Notes: generated from the letters alone by a model not told the origin. Numbered from the stretch's first letter, positions 43,022 to 51,547 are shown. The stretch: 64,000 nucleotides of DNA from Candidatus Cloacimonadota bacterium (GCA_020532545.1 JAJBAW010000005.1:1-64000); one strand, 5' to 3'. Numbers and translations are program-made.

Positions 43022-44326
43022 ATGAAAAAAATTACGCATCAATTCGTGGAAATGCTGGATACTCCAGTGCATCAGACCGTGCTGTATGGAAAGCGGTACA
43101 CAGCCCTGGATGCTCCCTCTGCCGGGTACATAGGTCGGGAAGGCTTTTTGGCCTTAACAGAGGGAAACACTCGGGTAGCTACCCTGGCTACAGAGGAGGA
43201 GCCCCTGATTGTCTCTTTTTCCGGAGGCTTTTCCGCGGACGGTCTTCAGGATGATATCCTCAAAATGACTTCCGGGTTGGAAGTCAACCTTCCCCCTGTG
43301 GGAAGAACACCCTACCAGTATATTTATGTTGAGCTTTCTGAAGACGGGACCCCGAGTCTGGGGGTTACCAACTACGCTCCGGTATATCTGAATGCTCTGC
43401 GTCCGGTTGTCTTGAATCCCTGGATGCGTAGCAATGAGGAGCTTGGATTTTCTGTAGCCGTCAACAACTTTTCTTCCGGAAATTACCCTTACCAGGCTAC
43501 CCGTTACGGGGGAGGAAACTGGCAGACTACGCACGTAGCCTCAGTAGCTTCTCCGAATTGGTTTGAGATGACCTTTGATCAGCCGGTTTTTCTGCACTCG
43601 GCAGAGCTGATGTGCTGCTGGGAAGGGACCTCGAACGATGTCTACCTGATTGACTTTGAGCTGCAGGTATGGGACGGCGCAGATTGGGTGACTGTAGCCT
43701 CCAAAACCGGGGGTACTCGGGTCACCAAGCAGATTCATGTCCTGGAAGCTGCCAGTATGATGCGCACAAGCAAAGCGCGTATTTTGATTACTGACGATTC
43801 CGGAGCCTCGGACATCGACTTCATCCAGTTCAAGGGTATTCCCGCTGGGGACGTGTTTGATATTGGCAGAATGCAGATGCTGTCCGGGGAAGACCTGGTT
43901 ACTCCCGTGCGACGGGTTTATCTGGGGGAACTGGACCGTTCCGGAGAAACTCCGGCACTTACAATCTACGCGTTACGGGGACAGGCTCAGCTGGAAACCC
44001 AGGTTCTGAGCTACGCGCATATGGTGACGCTGTCTCACAACCTTGGCGTGCCCCCGGAGCATTACAGCTACTCGGCGTACTTCAGGGAGGGGTACGGAAA
44101 CTATGTGCCTTTTCACAACCGAACCAATACCGACTCCGATTCCAACGAAAATGCTTTCTGTGGAGCACATCGACAGACACATCGTACCCAGTTCTCCTTC
44201 TGGGACGGTCGTCCGGATTTGCCGAACAATGCCGCGGTGCAATGCCCTACCGTAGAGGAGCCTACCAGCCGGAGTTCTTACCGAGCTCAGGGGATCTACT
44301 ACGTGACTTTCCGACGAAACTTTTGA
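43022..44326 (+). CDS. Tail fibre with discoidin-like domain
   Basis: This 434-residue protein has residues about 145-275 resembling the F5/8 type C (discoidin) carbohydrate-binding pattern: PYQATRYGGGNWQTTH, WFEMTFDQPVFLHSAEL, and IDFELQVWDGADWVTVAS. The N-terminal part could dock to the virion and the C terminus ends RRNF. It is the last late gene before a terminator. Binding to cell-surface sugars is inferred from the domain pattern. Confidence 0.55.
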   Translation: MKKITHQFVEMLDTPVHQTVLYGKRYTALDAPSAGYIGREGFLALTEGNTRVATLATEEEPLIVSFSGGFSADGLQDDILKMTSGLEVNLPPVGRTPYQYIYVELSEDGTPSLGVTNYAPVYLNALRPVVLNPWMRSNEELGFSVAVNNFSSGNYPYQATRYGGGNWQTTHVASVASPNWFEMTFDQPVFLHSAELMCCWEGTSNDVYLIDFELQVWDGADWVTVASKTGGTRVTKQIHVLEAASMMRTSKARILITDDSGASDIDFIQFKGIPAGDVFDIGRMQMLSGEDLVTPVRRVYLGELDRSGETPALTIYALRGQAQLETQVLSYAHMVTLSHNLGVPPEHYSYSAYFREGYGNYVPFHNRTNTDSDSNENAFCGAHRQTHRTQFSFWDGRPDLPNNAAVQCPTVEEPTSRSSYRAQGIYYVTFRRNF

Positions 44327-44381
44327 CATACTCCCCCTAGATAAATCAAGGGGGTTTACGATGCTCTTGCTAAATTAAAAT

Positions 44382-44415
44382 AAAAAAAACGGGCCGATAG
44401 TGGCCCGTTTTTTAT
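44382..44415. terminator. Bidirectional terminator between convergent modules
   Basis: ACGGGCC pairs with GGCCCGT, flanked by A8 and T6 runs, so it serves both the plus fibre operon and the minus genes. A further weak stem (CCCCCT with AGGGGG) lies at 44333-44353. Confidence 0.85.
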
Positions 44416-44433
44416 TTCAATGTCAAAGAGATT

Positions 44434-44769
44434 CTATGGGAGAGGACCTTCTTCTTCTTCTTGCGGGCTCCAATACTGTAGAAATTTCTTTACCAGGGGG
44501 GATTTACTGCTTTGTGGGAAGAAGGTGGCCAGGAGGTAGCTGTCCGGATGAACGTACGTAACTACCTCCTCCAGCTCTTTAGTGTCCAAAGCCAGAGCAT
44601 CCAGTCCTCCTACCGGGATGAACATGTTGTTTTCCTGAATAAACACTGCGTGCGTGAGGGCCAGACTCCAATTACTTTCGGAAATCGGTGTTTTGCAAAA
44701 CCCGAGAAGGGAGCCGAACGAGGTGCCTACCAGCACAAGGGGCTTATCCGATGCTTGCCTGTCGGACAT
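44434..44769 (-). CDS. Hypothetical protein downstream of resolvase
   Basis: This 111-residue protein overlaps the resolvase end by 26 bases and has only a weak ribosome site. It is beta/alpha mixed, with a Glu-rich C terminus (EEEEGPLP). No motif is recognised. It is the last gene of this minus operon before the bidirectional terminator. Confidence 0.45.
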   Translation of the reverse strand: MSDRQASDKPLVLVGTSFGSLLGFCKTPISESNWSLALTHAVFIQENNMFIPVGGLDALALDTKELEEVVTYVHPDSYLLATFFPQSSKSPLVKKFLQYWSPQEEEEGPLP

Positions 44770-45364
44770 ATTCTAATCTCTTTCTCAGCCTGTCACGGCT
44801 GGTTTCGTAGGTAATGGCCTGTTTGGGGGCCTTCTGATACCATAAATACTTGGCAAGAAAATAAGCATCCGCAGCATCATCGGTTAAAGTTGCCAAGGCT
44901 GCGGAAAGCAATGAAGGGTCTTCAAACCGCATCTCTGCTTTAGCCTGCTCCAGGACAGCCTGTTTAGAAGCGGCACCCGTACCAAGGGCAAACTTCTTCA
45001 GCACCTTAGGCTCCACCAGATGCAGGGGTACCCCTTTCAACAGAAAATTACTTTTTAAAATACCTCCCAGCTCCCCCAGGGTGAACGCCCGGTGCACACT
45101 GTTGAAGGAGTAATCTTCATACGCTACCTGCAATTGATCCCAGGATACTCCAGGGCTGGCCAGGGTCACTGTTCGGTCAAGGTACGCCTGAATGCATAGC
45201 ATGCGCTGCAAGGCGTCGTGCTCTCTCGGGGTTTTTTGTCTTTTGGCACGCGGAGGCACTTCGTCATGGCTGTTCAGCAGCAGCCGGATTTCTCCTTTTG
45301 GGGAAAGGACAACGAAGGCGGTGTTTGCCAAGGAAGGATCCAACCCAGCGTAGCACTGCCTCAT
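44744..45364 (-). CDS. RuvC-like Holliday junction resolvase
   Basis: This 206-residue protein has the RNase H-fold active-site pattern of RuvC: YAGLDPSLANTAFVVL (Asp 9), AYEDYSF (Glu 83/Asp 84) and TDDAADAYFLAKY (Asp 162/163/166). The acidic residues are correctly spaced for metal binding. It overlaps the preceding gene (ATGA). It would cleave branched DNA before packaging or during recombination. Phage resolvases of this type often sit near terminase and replication genes. Confidence 0.8.
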   Translation of the reverse strand: MRQCYAGLDPSLANTAFVVLSPKGEIRLLLNSHDEVPPRAKRQKTPREHDALQRMLCIQAYLDRTVTLASPGVSWDQLQVAYEDYSFNSVHRAFTLGELGGILKSNFLLKGVPLHLVEPKVLKKFALGTGAASKQAVLEQAKAEMRFEDPSLLSAALATLTDDAADAYFLAKYLWYQKAPKQAITYETSRDRLRKRLEYVRQASIG

Positions 45365-45768
45365 GGTTTTCTTTTTCTGGAAGCCGACCGGGTTTTCTTG
45401 GAAGGCTTGTTGTCCCGCAGATAGAGGCGACGGATCTCCTCATTGCGCTTGGCACGAATCGTGGTGCCATCCTCTGAGCGGACAAACTCACCTTTTCGAC
45501 CGGAGGTCATAAGAATGTCTATCTGCTGCTGCAGGACTCCGTGGGTATAGTAGGCGCGGTTCCCGCAGTAAACGCAGGACCAGGTATAGGGTTCGGGCTG
45601 AGAAACCCAATGTTTCCCCCCACACTTATGGCAGGCTCCTGCGGGGCGAAACAGGGGGATATCATCTGTCGGACTGTTGATCTTTTCCAGCAGATCCTTC
45701 CGCAGCTGCTTCTTGCCTCTGCGCAGGCTGGAGGGGTAGTCAAAGGGAGCGGAAGAACGACACATCAC
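45361..45768 (-). CDS. Zinc-ribbon basic protein
   Basis: This 135-residue basic protein has a four-cysteine ribbon (CHKCGGKHWV...SCVYCGNRAYY) near residues 46-70 and a Lys/Arg-rich tail. GAGGTAATT precedes ATG. It is coupled to the resolvase gene by a 4-base overlap. It may bind DNA or RNA and could serve the resolvase or transcription. The family is not recognised. Confidence 0.6.
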   Translation of the reverse strand: MMCRSSAPFDYPSSLRRGKKQLRKDLLEKINSPTDDIPLFRPAGACHKCGGKHWVSQPEPYTWSCVYCGNRAYYTHGVLQQQIDILMTSGRKGEFVRSEDGTTIRAKRNEEIRRLYLRDNKPSKKTRSASRKRKP

Positions 45769-45880
45769 AAATTACCTCATTAGCAGAGCCTTGGTAGGCA
45801 AATAACATTGTCTATTCTAATTAACTTAAATTCAAAATATAATGGCTGTTTTTTCTAGATTTTTAAGTGAGCAAAGCTAA

Positions 45881-45914
45881 AAAAAAGAGCACCTTTTTAG
45901 GGGTGCTCTTTTCT
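45881..45914 (-). terminator. Terminator of the RT cassette
   Basis: AAGAGCACC pairs with GGTGCTCTT (45885-45893 with 45902-45910). On the minus strand eight T follow. It lies about 55 bases past the RT stop and ends the two-gene cassette before the next minus operon. Confidence 0.8.
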
Positions 45915-45968
45915 GGTAGGAAACAGGACGCTTCATTCCAGGAGTGGACTTTTTTAATTTTTTAATAT

Positions 45969-47261
45969 TTAAAGAACGCTCTCCCAGTGGCCTGTGTTTT
46001 CCTGGGTAAGACTTTCCGAAGAGTTCCGGGTTCTTGAACAGGCAGAAGAGAGCCTCTCCAGAAAAACTTCAACAGATTCAACTTTTCTGTTGTAGGTTTT
46101 GAGAGCCAGAAAAACAGGCTCGGCCAGTCTCTGGGATACCCCTTGGGGATTTTCCCGCAGAAAAACACAGGCTTGAAACAGTTTTTTCAGGAGACTGCCC
46201 TGTTCTTTGCTGACAGAGTCTATGTAAGCCACGTGTCCTCGCATGATAGACAAAAACTGTTCATCCCTGGCGTGTTGTGTGATAGCAAAGACCGCCCGGT
46301 CTTCCCCCACATTTTCCGTGGGAAACTCTGCCGCTCGAAAAGGATATAAAGAGAAATAGGTGTTCGCTGCCTCTGTGACAGAGGTACGGCAAGCATTGAA
46401 CAATGCAGCACGAATCCGCTGAAACCGCTCAAGGTCCACCCGGGCTTTCACATTCAAAACGACTCCGAGAAACCGCTGATTACGAAAAGGGTGGTTCTTC
46501 GGGGTAACAGACCATTTGTGCGTTTGGAATCCTCTGCGGGACATCACCACATGTACGTATTGGCGATATTCCTTAATAAGCTCTAGGGGAGCGTCTCCAT
46601 CGACAAACAGCACCAAGTTGTCACAGTAACGCACGTACTCTAGGGAGGCCCGGGGGTATTCCTTTTGCTTTCGCGCTACCCAAGCCAAAATATCCCTGTC
46701 GTACAGCGCATATCCCACCAGATTGGAAAGCAGGGCACTGCAGGGAGACCCCTGCTGCAGTGTATGTACCCAACGGTCGCTCTGTCTCCTACGTACAATG
46801 CAGTAGCGGGCAATCAGCTTCGCGCCTGCCTCCGACATAGCTCCCAGAGCACACAGTGTCTTGACTATTTTACGCATGGAAATGTTGTCAAAGTACCCTT
46901 TGATATCACAATGGACCATGTACTTCCTGCCCAGATATTTTTGCAGCTCTTTTTTGTAATTCACCCCTTTGCGGTACGCCAGTAGATGTTCATGCGGAAA
47001 GCTGTCTTGTATTTGATCAAAGGGGATATTCAGCGCGGTCTGGATACGCGCCAGAGTCGTATCTGACTTGTAGGTATCCCGTCCCTTGACTTTTACCAAG
47101 TGTTGCATATGGTTGCGGCGCAGACTCCCATTCTTATCTTTTCCTCCCACCCAGGACAAATACTTGGTCTTGATCTTCAGGAGAGCCCCCAGTTCATCCC
47201 AGCCGTGCACAAGACTCAAAGGAGAGTCAAATACCTCTTCTGTATATTTTTGGCACTTCAT
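45969..47261 (-). CDS. Retron/group II-like reverse transcriptase with YCDN active site
   Basis: This 430-residue protein has RT motifs in order. AYRKG (95-99) leads into motif A HCDIKGYFDNIS with Asp 119. Motif B is QGSPCSALLSN (170-180). Motif C is RYCDN (211-215), where the second Asp of YxDD is Asn. A later FLGVVLN (264-270) is the equivalent of the VTG-like region. Motif B is of retron/group II type and lacks the SQ signature of diversity-generating RTs. The N terminus (about 1-80) and a 150-residue C-terminal end are of unknown fold. ATG overlaps the upstream stop (TAATG). The template and product are unknown. Confidence 0.8.
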   Translation of the reverse strand: MKCQKYTEEVFDSPLSLVHGWDELGALLKIKTKYLSWVGGKDKNGSLRRNHMQHLVKVKGRDTYKSDTTLARIQTALNIPFDQIQDSFPHEHLLAYRKGVNYKKELQKYLGRKYMVHCDIKGYFDNISMRKIVKTLCALGAMSEAGAKLIARYCIVRRRQSDRWVHTLQQGSPCSALLSNLVGYALYDRDILAWVARKQKEYPRASLEYVRYCDNLVLFVDGDAPLELIKEYRQYVHVVMSRRGFQTHKWSVTPKNHPFRNQRFLGVVLNVKARVDLERFQRIRAALFNACRTSVTEAANTYFSLYPFRAAEFPTENVGEDRAVFAITQHARDEQFLSIMRGHVAYIDSVSKEQGSLLKKLFQACVFLRENPQGVSQRLAEPVFLALKTYNRKVESVEVFLERLSSACSRTRNSSESLTQENTGHWESVL

Positions 47262-48013
47262 TACAATCCTCCCGTTATTTCACAAATTGAAGTCAGGTAG
47301 GTATCCACAGCGGAAGATACTTTCTGGGCTTTACGTAATGGGCTTTCTATAGTAGCAGGAGCGCTTCTCCAACGTATATAATGAGCCAAAGGTACTGAAA
47401 TACTTTTTGGAGGCAACCACACCCCGTTATAGCAAAGCCCTACCAAAGATTGGGCCCTTCCCTCCAGGCGGAGCCCCGGAAGCTTGTACCTGTAAACTCG
47501 GGAAGACGCCCCCCTCAATCCCCCCACTATTCTATGATGGCGCGTAGCGGAATTAAGATAAGCCAGTGGGAAGAGGGCATAGTACTGAGTGAACAGTTTC
47601 TGCATCGTATAGGGGTTAGCAGCGGCAGAGAAGGTTAAATAATCGTATCTGGAAAAAGAAATTATCGCGGCGTTTGGAAATAGGCTTCTCAGACGGTATC
47701 GGTTTTCCTCCTTATTAAACCAATCCTTGTTTACAAAAAACAGGTGCCGGAAGGATTTATACGCCGTTTTTCTCGGCAAGACGGGAGTGTCTCCTGCAGC
47801 GAGATCCACCGACAAGAGGCAGGGAGGAGACTCGTTCCCATGATCCTCGTAGAAAGTCCCTTCTCGGAGATCTTCAAGGCTTAGAGTTCTTTGCTCAAAA
47901 GAGGGGGATAGGAGCTGTTCAATCTCCGCTACAAGCTGTGGAGGCAGGCTTCCAGGGTCTTCAAAGTTCTCCAAAACAAGGTCATCTCTTTGCTCATCGC
48001 TTTGCGTAGGCAT
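47261..48013 (-). CDS. Unknown partner protein of the RT cassette
   Basis: This 250-residue protein lies first in the cassette and is translationally coupled to the RT; GGGAGGA within its last codons serves the RT. AAAGGA precedes its ATG. Residues 1-85 are acidic and helical, 85-175 aromatic-rich (FRHLFFVNKDWFNKEENRYRL; ALFPLAYLNS), and 175-250 basic (RYKLPGLRLEGRAQ). No membrane helix, nuclease motif or known family was recognised. Coupling implies it acts with the RT as regulator, effector or nucleic-acid partner. Confidence 0.6.
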   Translation of the reverse strand: MPTQSDEQRDDLVLENFEDPGSLPPQLVAEIEQLLSPSFEQRTLSLEDLREGTFYEDHGNESPPCLLSVDLAAGDTPVLPRKTAYKSFRHLFFVNKDWFNKEENRYRLRSLFPNAAIISFSRYDYLTFSAAANPYTMQKLFTQYYALFPLAYLNSATRHHRIVGGLRGASSRVYRYKLPGLRLEGRAQSLVGLCYNGVWLPPKSISVPLAHYIRWRSAPATIESPLRKAQKVSSAVDTYLTSICEITGGL

Positions 48014-48056
48014 GCTTTTTCCTTTCTCTGTAAGGTTGCTAAGCTGTTACTAGGGA

Positions 48057-48072
48057 CATGTTCTTATAACAA
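48057..48072 (-). promoter_or_regulatory. 16-base element before RT cassette
   Basis: The minus strand reads TTGTTATAAGAACATG, 44 bases before the cassette start. The same sequence with one change (T for A) lies 28 bases before the Sm-like gene at 52426-52441. It contains a TGTT...AACA dyad, so it could be a promoter core or operator. Confidence 0.45.
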
Positions 48073-48077
48073 ATAAG

Positions 48078-48199
48078 TCTTCAATTTTATGGGGGTCTTC
48101 ACCATTTATTTAATAGACACCGTTCAGCTTATTACAGGAGCAGCTAAGATCTTTATCCTGCCGACGGAATAGCTCCTACCCTCCCGCTGCTTATTTTCT
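48078..48199 (+). promoter_or_regulatory. Promoter-like element and 5' leader of 48200 gene
   Basis: TCTTCAAT (48078-48085), GGGTCTTC (48093-48100) and ATTTATT (48104-48110) repeat the arrangement at 2630-2665. The leader then holds an AGGAG...CTA/TAG-CTCCT hairpin (about 48136-48177). The region also overlaps the start of the opposite cassette promoter, giving divergent transcription. Confidence 0.35.
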
Positions 48200-49243
48200 A
48201 TGAGTGGCAGAAAGAGACCACATCCCATGATCACCCTTGTTGACCAACAGAACGACCAGGATTTTTCTGTATTTCATAAAATACTCGGAGGCCTTCAAGA
48301 TGAAGTGCTATTAGGGGCTCTCAACGACATCGAGCTCGATTCAGAGATTTATGCCAAACTGCCCATGGAACAGTTTGCTCTTCCGGAATTACGGAAATTC
48401 CCCGTGAACTCCGCAGAGGATGCCCTGCTCAGTAAACTGTACTTCGAGCAACAGCGCCCTCTACTGTCGGAGGCCCTGGAGGATAAAGTCGCTGAGCGCA
48501 TCAGTACGTTCCTGAACCTGTACAATCTTCCCGAGGAAGTATTTGCCCAGGCTGGCAGTGTCAAAGAAGCTGCCGAGGAGAAAACGCCTATCTATCTCCT
48601 GCCAGAACAACGCTTATGCCGAGTTGCTGGCACGGAGGATCTTGTCAAAGCGGCTCAGCTGTTTGAACGTGAAAAAACCAAGCTGCCCATCCCTCAGCGT
48701 GTCGAGTTTTCTCAGAATTTTGTTAAGTCTGCGTCCACTTTCGGACTGTTGGAAATCCCCTGTGATATTGCCAAGTATGCCAGCTGCCTGGATACAGACC
48801 TGGGTACTACCCGTTATCTGTTGGACATCCGAGCAGCGGCTGTGCGGCGCAAAGGGGGAGATCCCAGTGTTTATGTAAAGCTGGCAAGCCTCCTGGGGCA
48901 TATTGAGGTCACTCCAGACAAGGAGGAGCTTTCCAAACTGGCGAGTCTTATCTACACCCTGGATAAGCAACATGGCCTCGATGCGCCGGCTTATGATAGG
49001 AAGCTGCCCTGTGCCTATACCACCGTGTTCAACCAGGCCGACTCTGCTGTGGAAAAGCAGGCAGCCCAGGAAGAGGTCCCCTTCCGAGAACTTACCAAAG
49101 CGGAGCTGGTTGCCCGCTATGGGGAAGACCTCGTTGCAGAGGTTGAAGGGCACGATGGCGAAGTTGACTACGATAAGTTGCAGGACATCCTGCACCGTTC
49201 CGGGGTGGGTGTACCGGGAAGCACCTCGGAGGGGGCAGACTGA
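48200..49243 (+). CDS. K-x-A-rich virion-like protein
   Basis: ATG 48200 lacks a clear ribosome site, and ATG 48227 behind AAAGAG is an alternative. The roughly 347-residue helical protein has KEA, KAA, KSA, KYA, KLA, KLA and KQA triplets, the same motif that marks the 2.7-12 kb head genes. It precedes the terminase gene by one gene, in a place where portal-related or packaging proteins might be found. It is likely a virion or scaffold component. No family is recognised. Confidence 0.5.
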   Translation: MSGRKRPHPMITLVDQQNDQDFSVFHKILGGLQDEVLLGALNDIELDSEIYAKLPMEQFALPELRKFPVNSAEDALLSKLYFEQQRPLLSEALEDKVAERISTFLNLYNLPEEVFAQAGSVKEAAEEKTPIYLLPEQRLCRVAGTEDLVKAAQLFEREKTKLPIPQRVEFSQNFVKSASTFGLLEIPCDIAKYASCLDTDLGTTRYLLDIRAAAVRRKGGDPSVYVKLASLLGHIEVTPDKEELSKLASLIYTLDKQHGLDAPAYDRKLPCAYTTVFNQADSAVEKQAAQEEVPFRELTKAELVARYGEDLVAEVEGHDGEVDYDKLQDILHRSGVGVPGSTSEGAD

Positions 49244-49923
49244 TGGACTCCTTGCAGGTATTAGCCGGCCACCCCATCGATCTTTATCGGAAGCTGGAGG
49301 CCACTTTTCCTGACTCGGAAGCTCCCTGGTTGGGGTGGGAACCGGAAACGGTGCTTGCTTCTCTCCCGGAGGTTACCGATGACCTTGCCAAAGACAAGAT
49401 TCTGGCTATCCAGGCTCTGGCTTCCAACAGTTCCTTAGGCTGTTCCGTAGCAATCGCCTTTGAAAAAGTGGTGCATGGTTTTTGTAACAACCCCTGCATA
49501 ATGGATGCTGCGCAACCCCCTGGAGTAGAGGAGATCTACTATGCCGTAACTCAAATCCGAGCTCTGGTACAGGAAGTCCATGGCAAACCGGCTGTTTTCT
49601 CTGGGCAGGTTCCTGGCTATGTCGCAGCTGCAGGCCATTATCATGGGTGGTTCTTGTTCCCGGAAGAACTCTCTTTTGCCTCCGAGTTTCTTGAGCATCT
49701 CTCCGGAGTGGTACCAGGTTCCCGTAGGTACACAGACTATGCGGATCTGTTTACACAGGGGAAAGACTTGCTGAAAGCACTTGAGAACACCTCTCTGAGT
49801 CTGGGGGATCTGAAGGCTATGGATAATCTGCCGGAGGATTCTCCGGCAGCTAACCTACTACGCAGGGTGCTGCGCTGTCTGTTGTACGATCCGACACTGC
49901 CCTACCAGGAGGGGATTTCCTAG
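49243..49923 (+). CDS. Hypothetical protein upstream of terminase
   Basis: This 226-residue protein starts at a TGATG overlap behind GGAGGGGG. It is mostly helical. The central part has YYAVTQIRALVQEVHG and GYVAAAGHYHGWFLF. No motif is recognised. A terminase small subunit would be expected here by position but usually carries a helix-turn-helix, which was not clear. Confidence 0.45.
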   Translation: MDSLQVLAGHPIDLYRKLEATFPDSEAPWLGWEPETVLASLPEVTDDLAKDKILAIQALASNSSLGCSVAIAFEKVVHGFCNNPCIMDAAQPPGVEEIYYAVTQIRALVQEVHGKPAVFSGQVPGYVAAAGHYHGWFLFPEELSFASEFLEHLSGVVPGSRRYTDYADLFTQGKDLLKALENTSLSLGDLKAMDNLPEDSPAANLLRRVLRCLLYDPTLPYQEGIS

Positions 49924-49924
49924 T

Positions 49925-51505
49925 ATGGCGGTGGTTGAAGTAGCTCTAGATTTGACAAAGGCCGATGCTGCTCAGGCGTTGCTGCACCTGGAGGGTCGGC
50001 CTTATTCATTGCGCAACTACCCAATGTTTGTGGATATCTTTAACTCTCCCTGGCCTCGAGTCCTCATGAAATCCGGGCGACAGGTATCCAAAACCATCAC
50101 TATGGCCGCGTTGATGGTGACCGATGCCTCCATGGTACCTCACAAACCTTCCCTGTACGCCAATGCCTCTGGAAATCAGACCAGTTCTTTTTCCACGTCG
50201 AAACTCGATCCCTTTCTCCTGCACAGCCCCGCGATTTATCACAACCTAATGCAGGCCAAGAACGTCTTGAATAACGTGCTGTATAAGCGCTTTGCCAACT
50301 GGTCAGAATTGCGCCTTACCTACTTTTCTGAATCGGCGGACCGAGTACGCGGTATTTCCGGACACCACTTTTACCTGGATGAGATACAGGACATTCTCTA
50401 CGACGCCATCATTGACGCAGAGGAGTGCCTGTCCGCAGCCAGTGATCCTCGATTTACCTATGCGGGGACCTCTAAAACCCTGACTTCGACCCTGGAGTTT
50501 TTCTGGACGTTGTCCACACAGAAATCCTGGGTAATCAAGTGTGAAGCTTGCGGTAAGTGGAATCTGCCTTCCATTGAAAATATTCAGCGCAAGGGCCTGT
50601 GCTGTAAAAAGTGCGGACACTTGCTGAACACTTTTAAGGGTATTTGGCGCTCCATGCGGGAGTTTGATGGAAAAGAGCCCCTTTTCGATGGCTACCATAT
50701 TCCTCAAATTATCCTGCCTTTGCACTGCAACAGCCCGGAAAAGTGGGCCAAACTCATTGAAAAAATGGAGACCTACCCCTCCTATAAATTCAATAACGAA
50801 GTTCTGGGGCTTCCCGAAGGGGAAGGTGATTCTCCCATAACCGAGGATATGCTGCGGAAGGCTTGTATACCTGAGCTTCGCATGGAAACCCGGCTGACGG
50901 AACACAACGCCGCGGGAGCTACCTATTTCGTGGCAGGTATTGACTGGGGGGGAAATGGCATTGAAGGAACCAGTCGGACTACCTTATCCGTGTACGCGGT
51001 GTATCCCGAGCGAGTACAGAGCACAAAAATCTACGGCCAAATCTTCGGGCCGGGCGATCCCACCAAGCATGTAGAAGAAATCTCCTCCGCCTTGAAGCGC
51101 TTCGGAGTGCATATGGCTTTTGGTGACCATGGCGGGGGAAACTTCGCCATGGCCATGCTGCAGAATATCACCCCTACTGTACGCATCGTGCCTGTGATGT
51201 ATACGGATCAGGCAGCCCCCTATCGTTGGGATGAGGATGCCCATCGCTATACAGTGAATCGTACCCGACTGATCGATGCCTTTTTCATGGCCATGCGCAC
51301 CGGAGAGGTTCATACCATGCGCTGGGAAGATTTCCAGAGGTTTTCTCCAGATATTCTCGCTGTCTATCAGGAAATCATCGGAGATAATCAGGGGAAAGGC
51401 CGACGTGTTTGGCGCCGCTATCCCTCGAAGCCGGATGACATCCTGCATAGCATGGTGTTTGGCTGGTTCGCCGCCCGTGTCATGAGTGGCAATATGGAGT
51501 TCTGA
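49925..51505 (+). CDS. Terminase large subunit
   Basis: This 526-residue protein has an ATPase domain with Walker A-like GRQVSKT (51-57), Walker B FYLDE (149-153) and a coupling motif GTSKT (181-185). Its nuclease domain carries Asp in AGIDWGGNG (340), FGDHGGGN (401) and SKPDDILHS (504/505). An inserted zinc ribbon CEACG...CCKKC (206-230) lies between ATPase and nuclease. It packages DNA into procapsids. The Walker A lacks the second Gly, as in several phage terminases. Confidence 0.9.
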   Translation: MAVVEVALDLTKADAAQALLHLEGRPYSLRNYPMFVDIFNSPWPRVLMKSGRQVSKTITMAALMVTDASMVPHKPSLYANASGNQTSSFSTSKLDPFLLHSPAIYHNLMQAKNVLNNVLYKRFANWSELRLTYFSESADRVRGISGHHFYLDEIQDILYDAIIDAEECLSAASDPRFTYAGTSKTLTSTLEFFWTLSTQKSWVIKCEACGKWNLPSIENIQRKGLCCKKCGHLLNTFKGIWRSMREFDGKEPLFDGYHIPQIILPLHCNSPEKWAKLIEKMETYPSYKFNNEVLGLPEGEGDSPITEDMLRKACIPELRMETRLTEHNAAGATYFVAGIDWGGNGIEGTSRTTLSVYAVYPERVQSTKIYGQIFGPGDPTKHVEEISSALKRFGVHMAFGDHGGGNFAMAMLQNITPTVRIVPVMYTDQAAPYRWDEDAHRYTVNRTRLIDAFFMAMRTGEVHTMRWEDFQRFSPDILAVYQEIIGDNQGKGRRVWRRYPSKPDDILHSMVFGWFAARVMSGNMEF

Positions 51506-51508
51506 TCT

Positions 51509-51547
51509 AAAAAAAATCCCGAGTGCTTTTGCCTCGGGATTTTCATT
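51509..51547. terminator. Bidirectional terminator at terminase end
   Basis: ATCCCGAG (51516-51523) pairs with CTCGGGAT (51533-51540), flanked by A8 and T-rich runs. On the minus strand eight T follow the stem, so it is stronger in that direction and would end any minus-strand transcript crossing the structured region to its right. Confidence 0.85.

Noticed and set aside
45969-48013. Diversity-generating retroelement
   Set aside because: Motif B reads QGSPCSALLSN rather than the SQ type, and no near-identical template/variable repeat pair differing at A positions was seen in fibre genes or near the RT.
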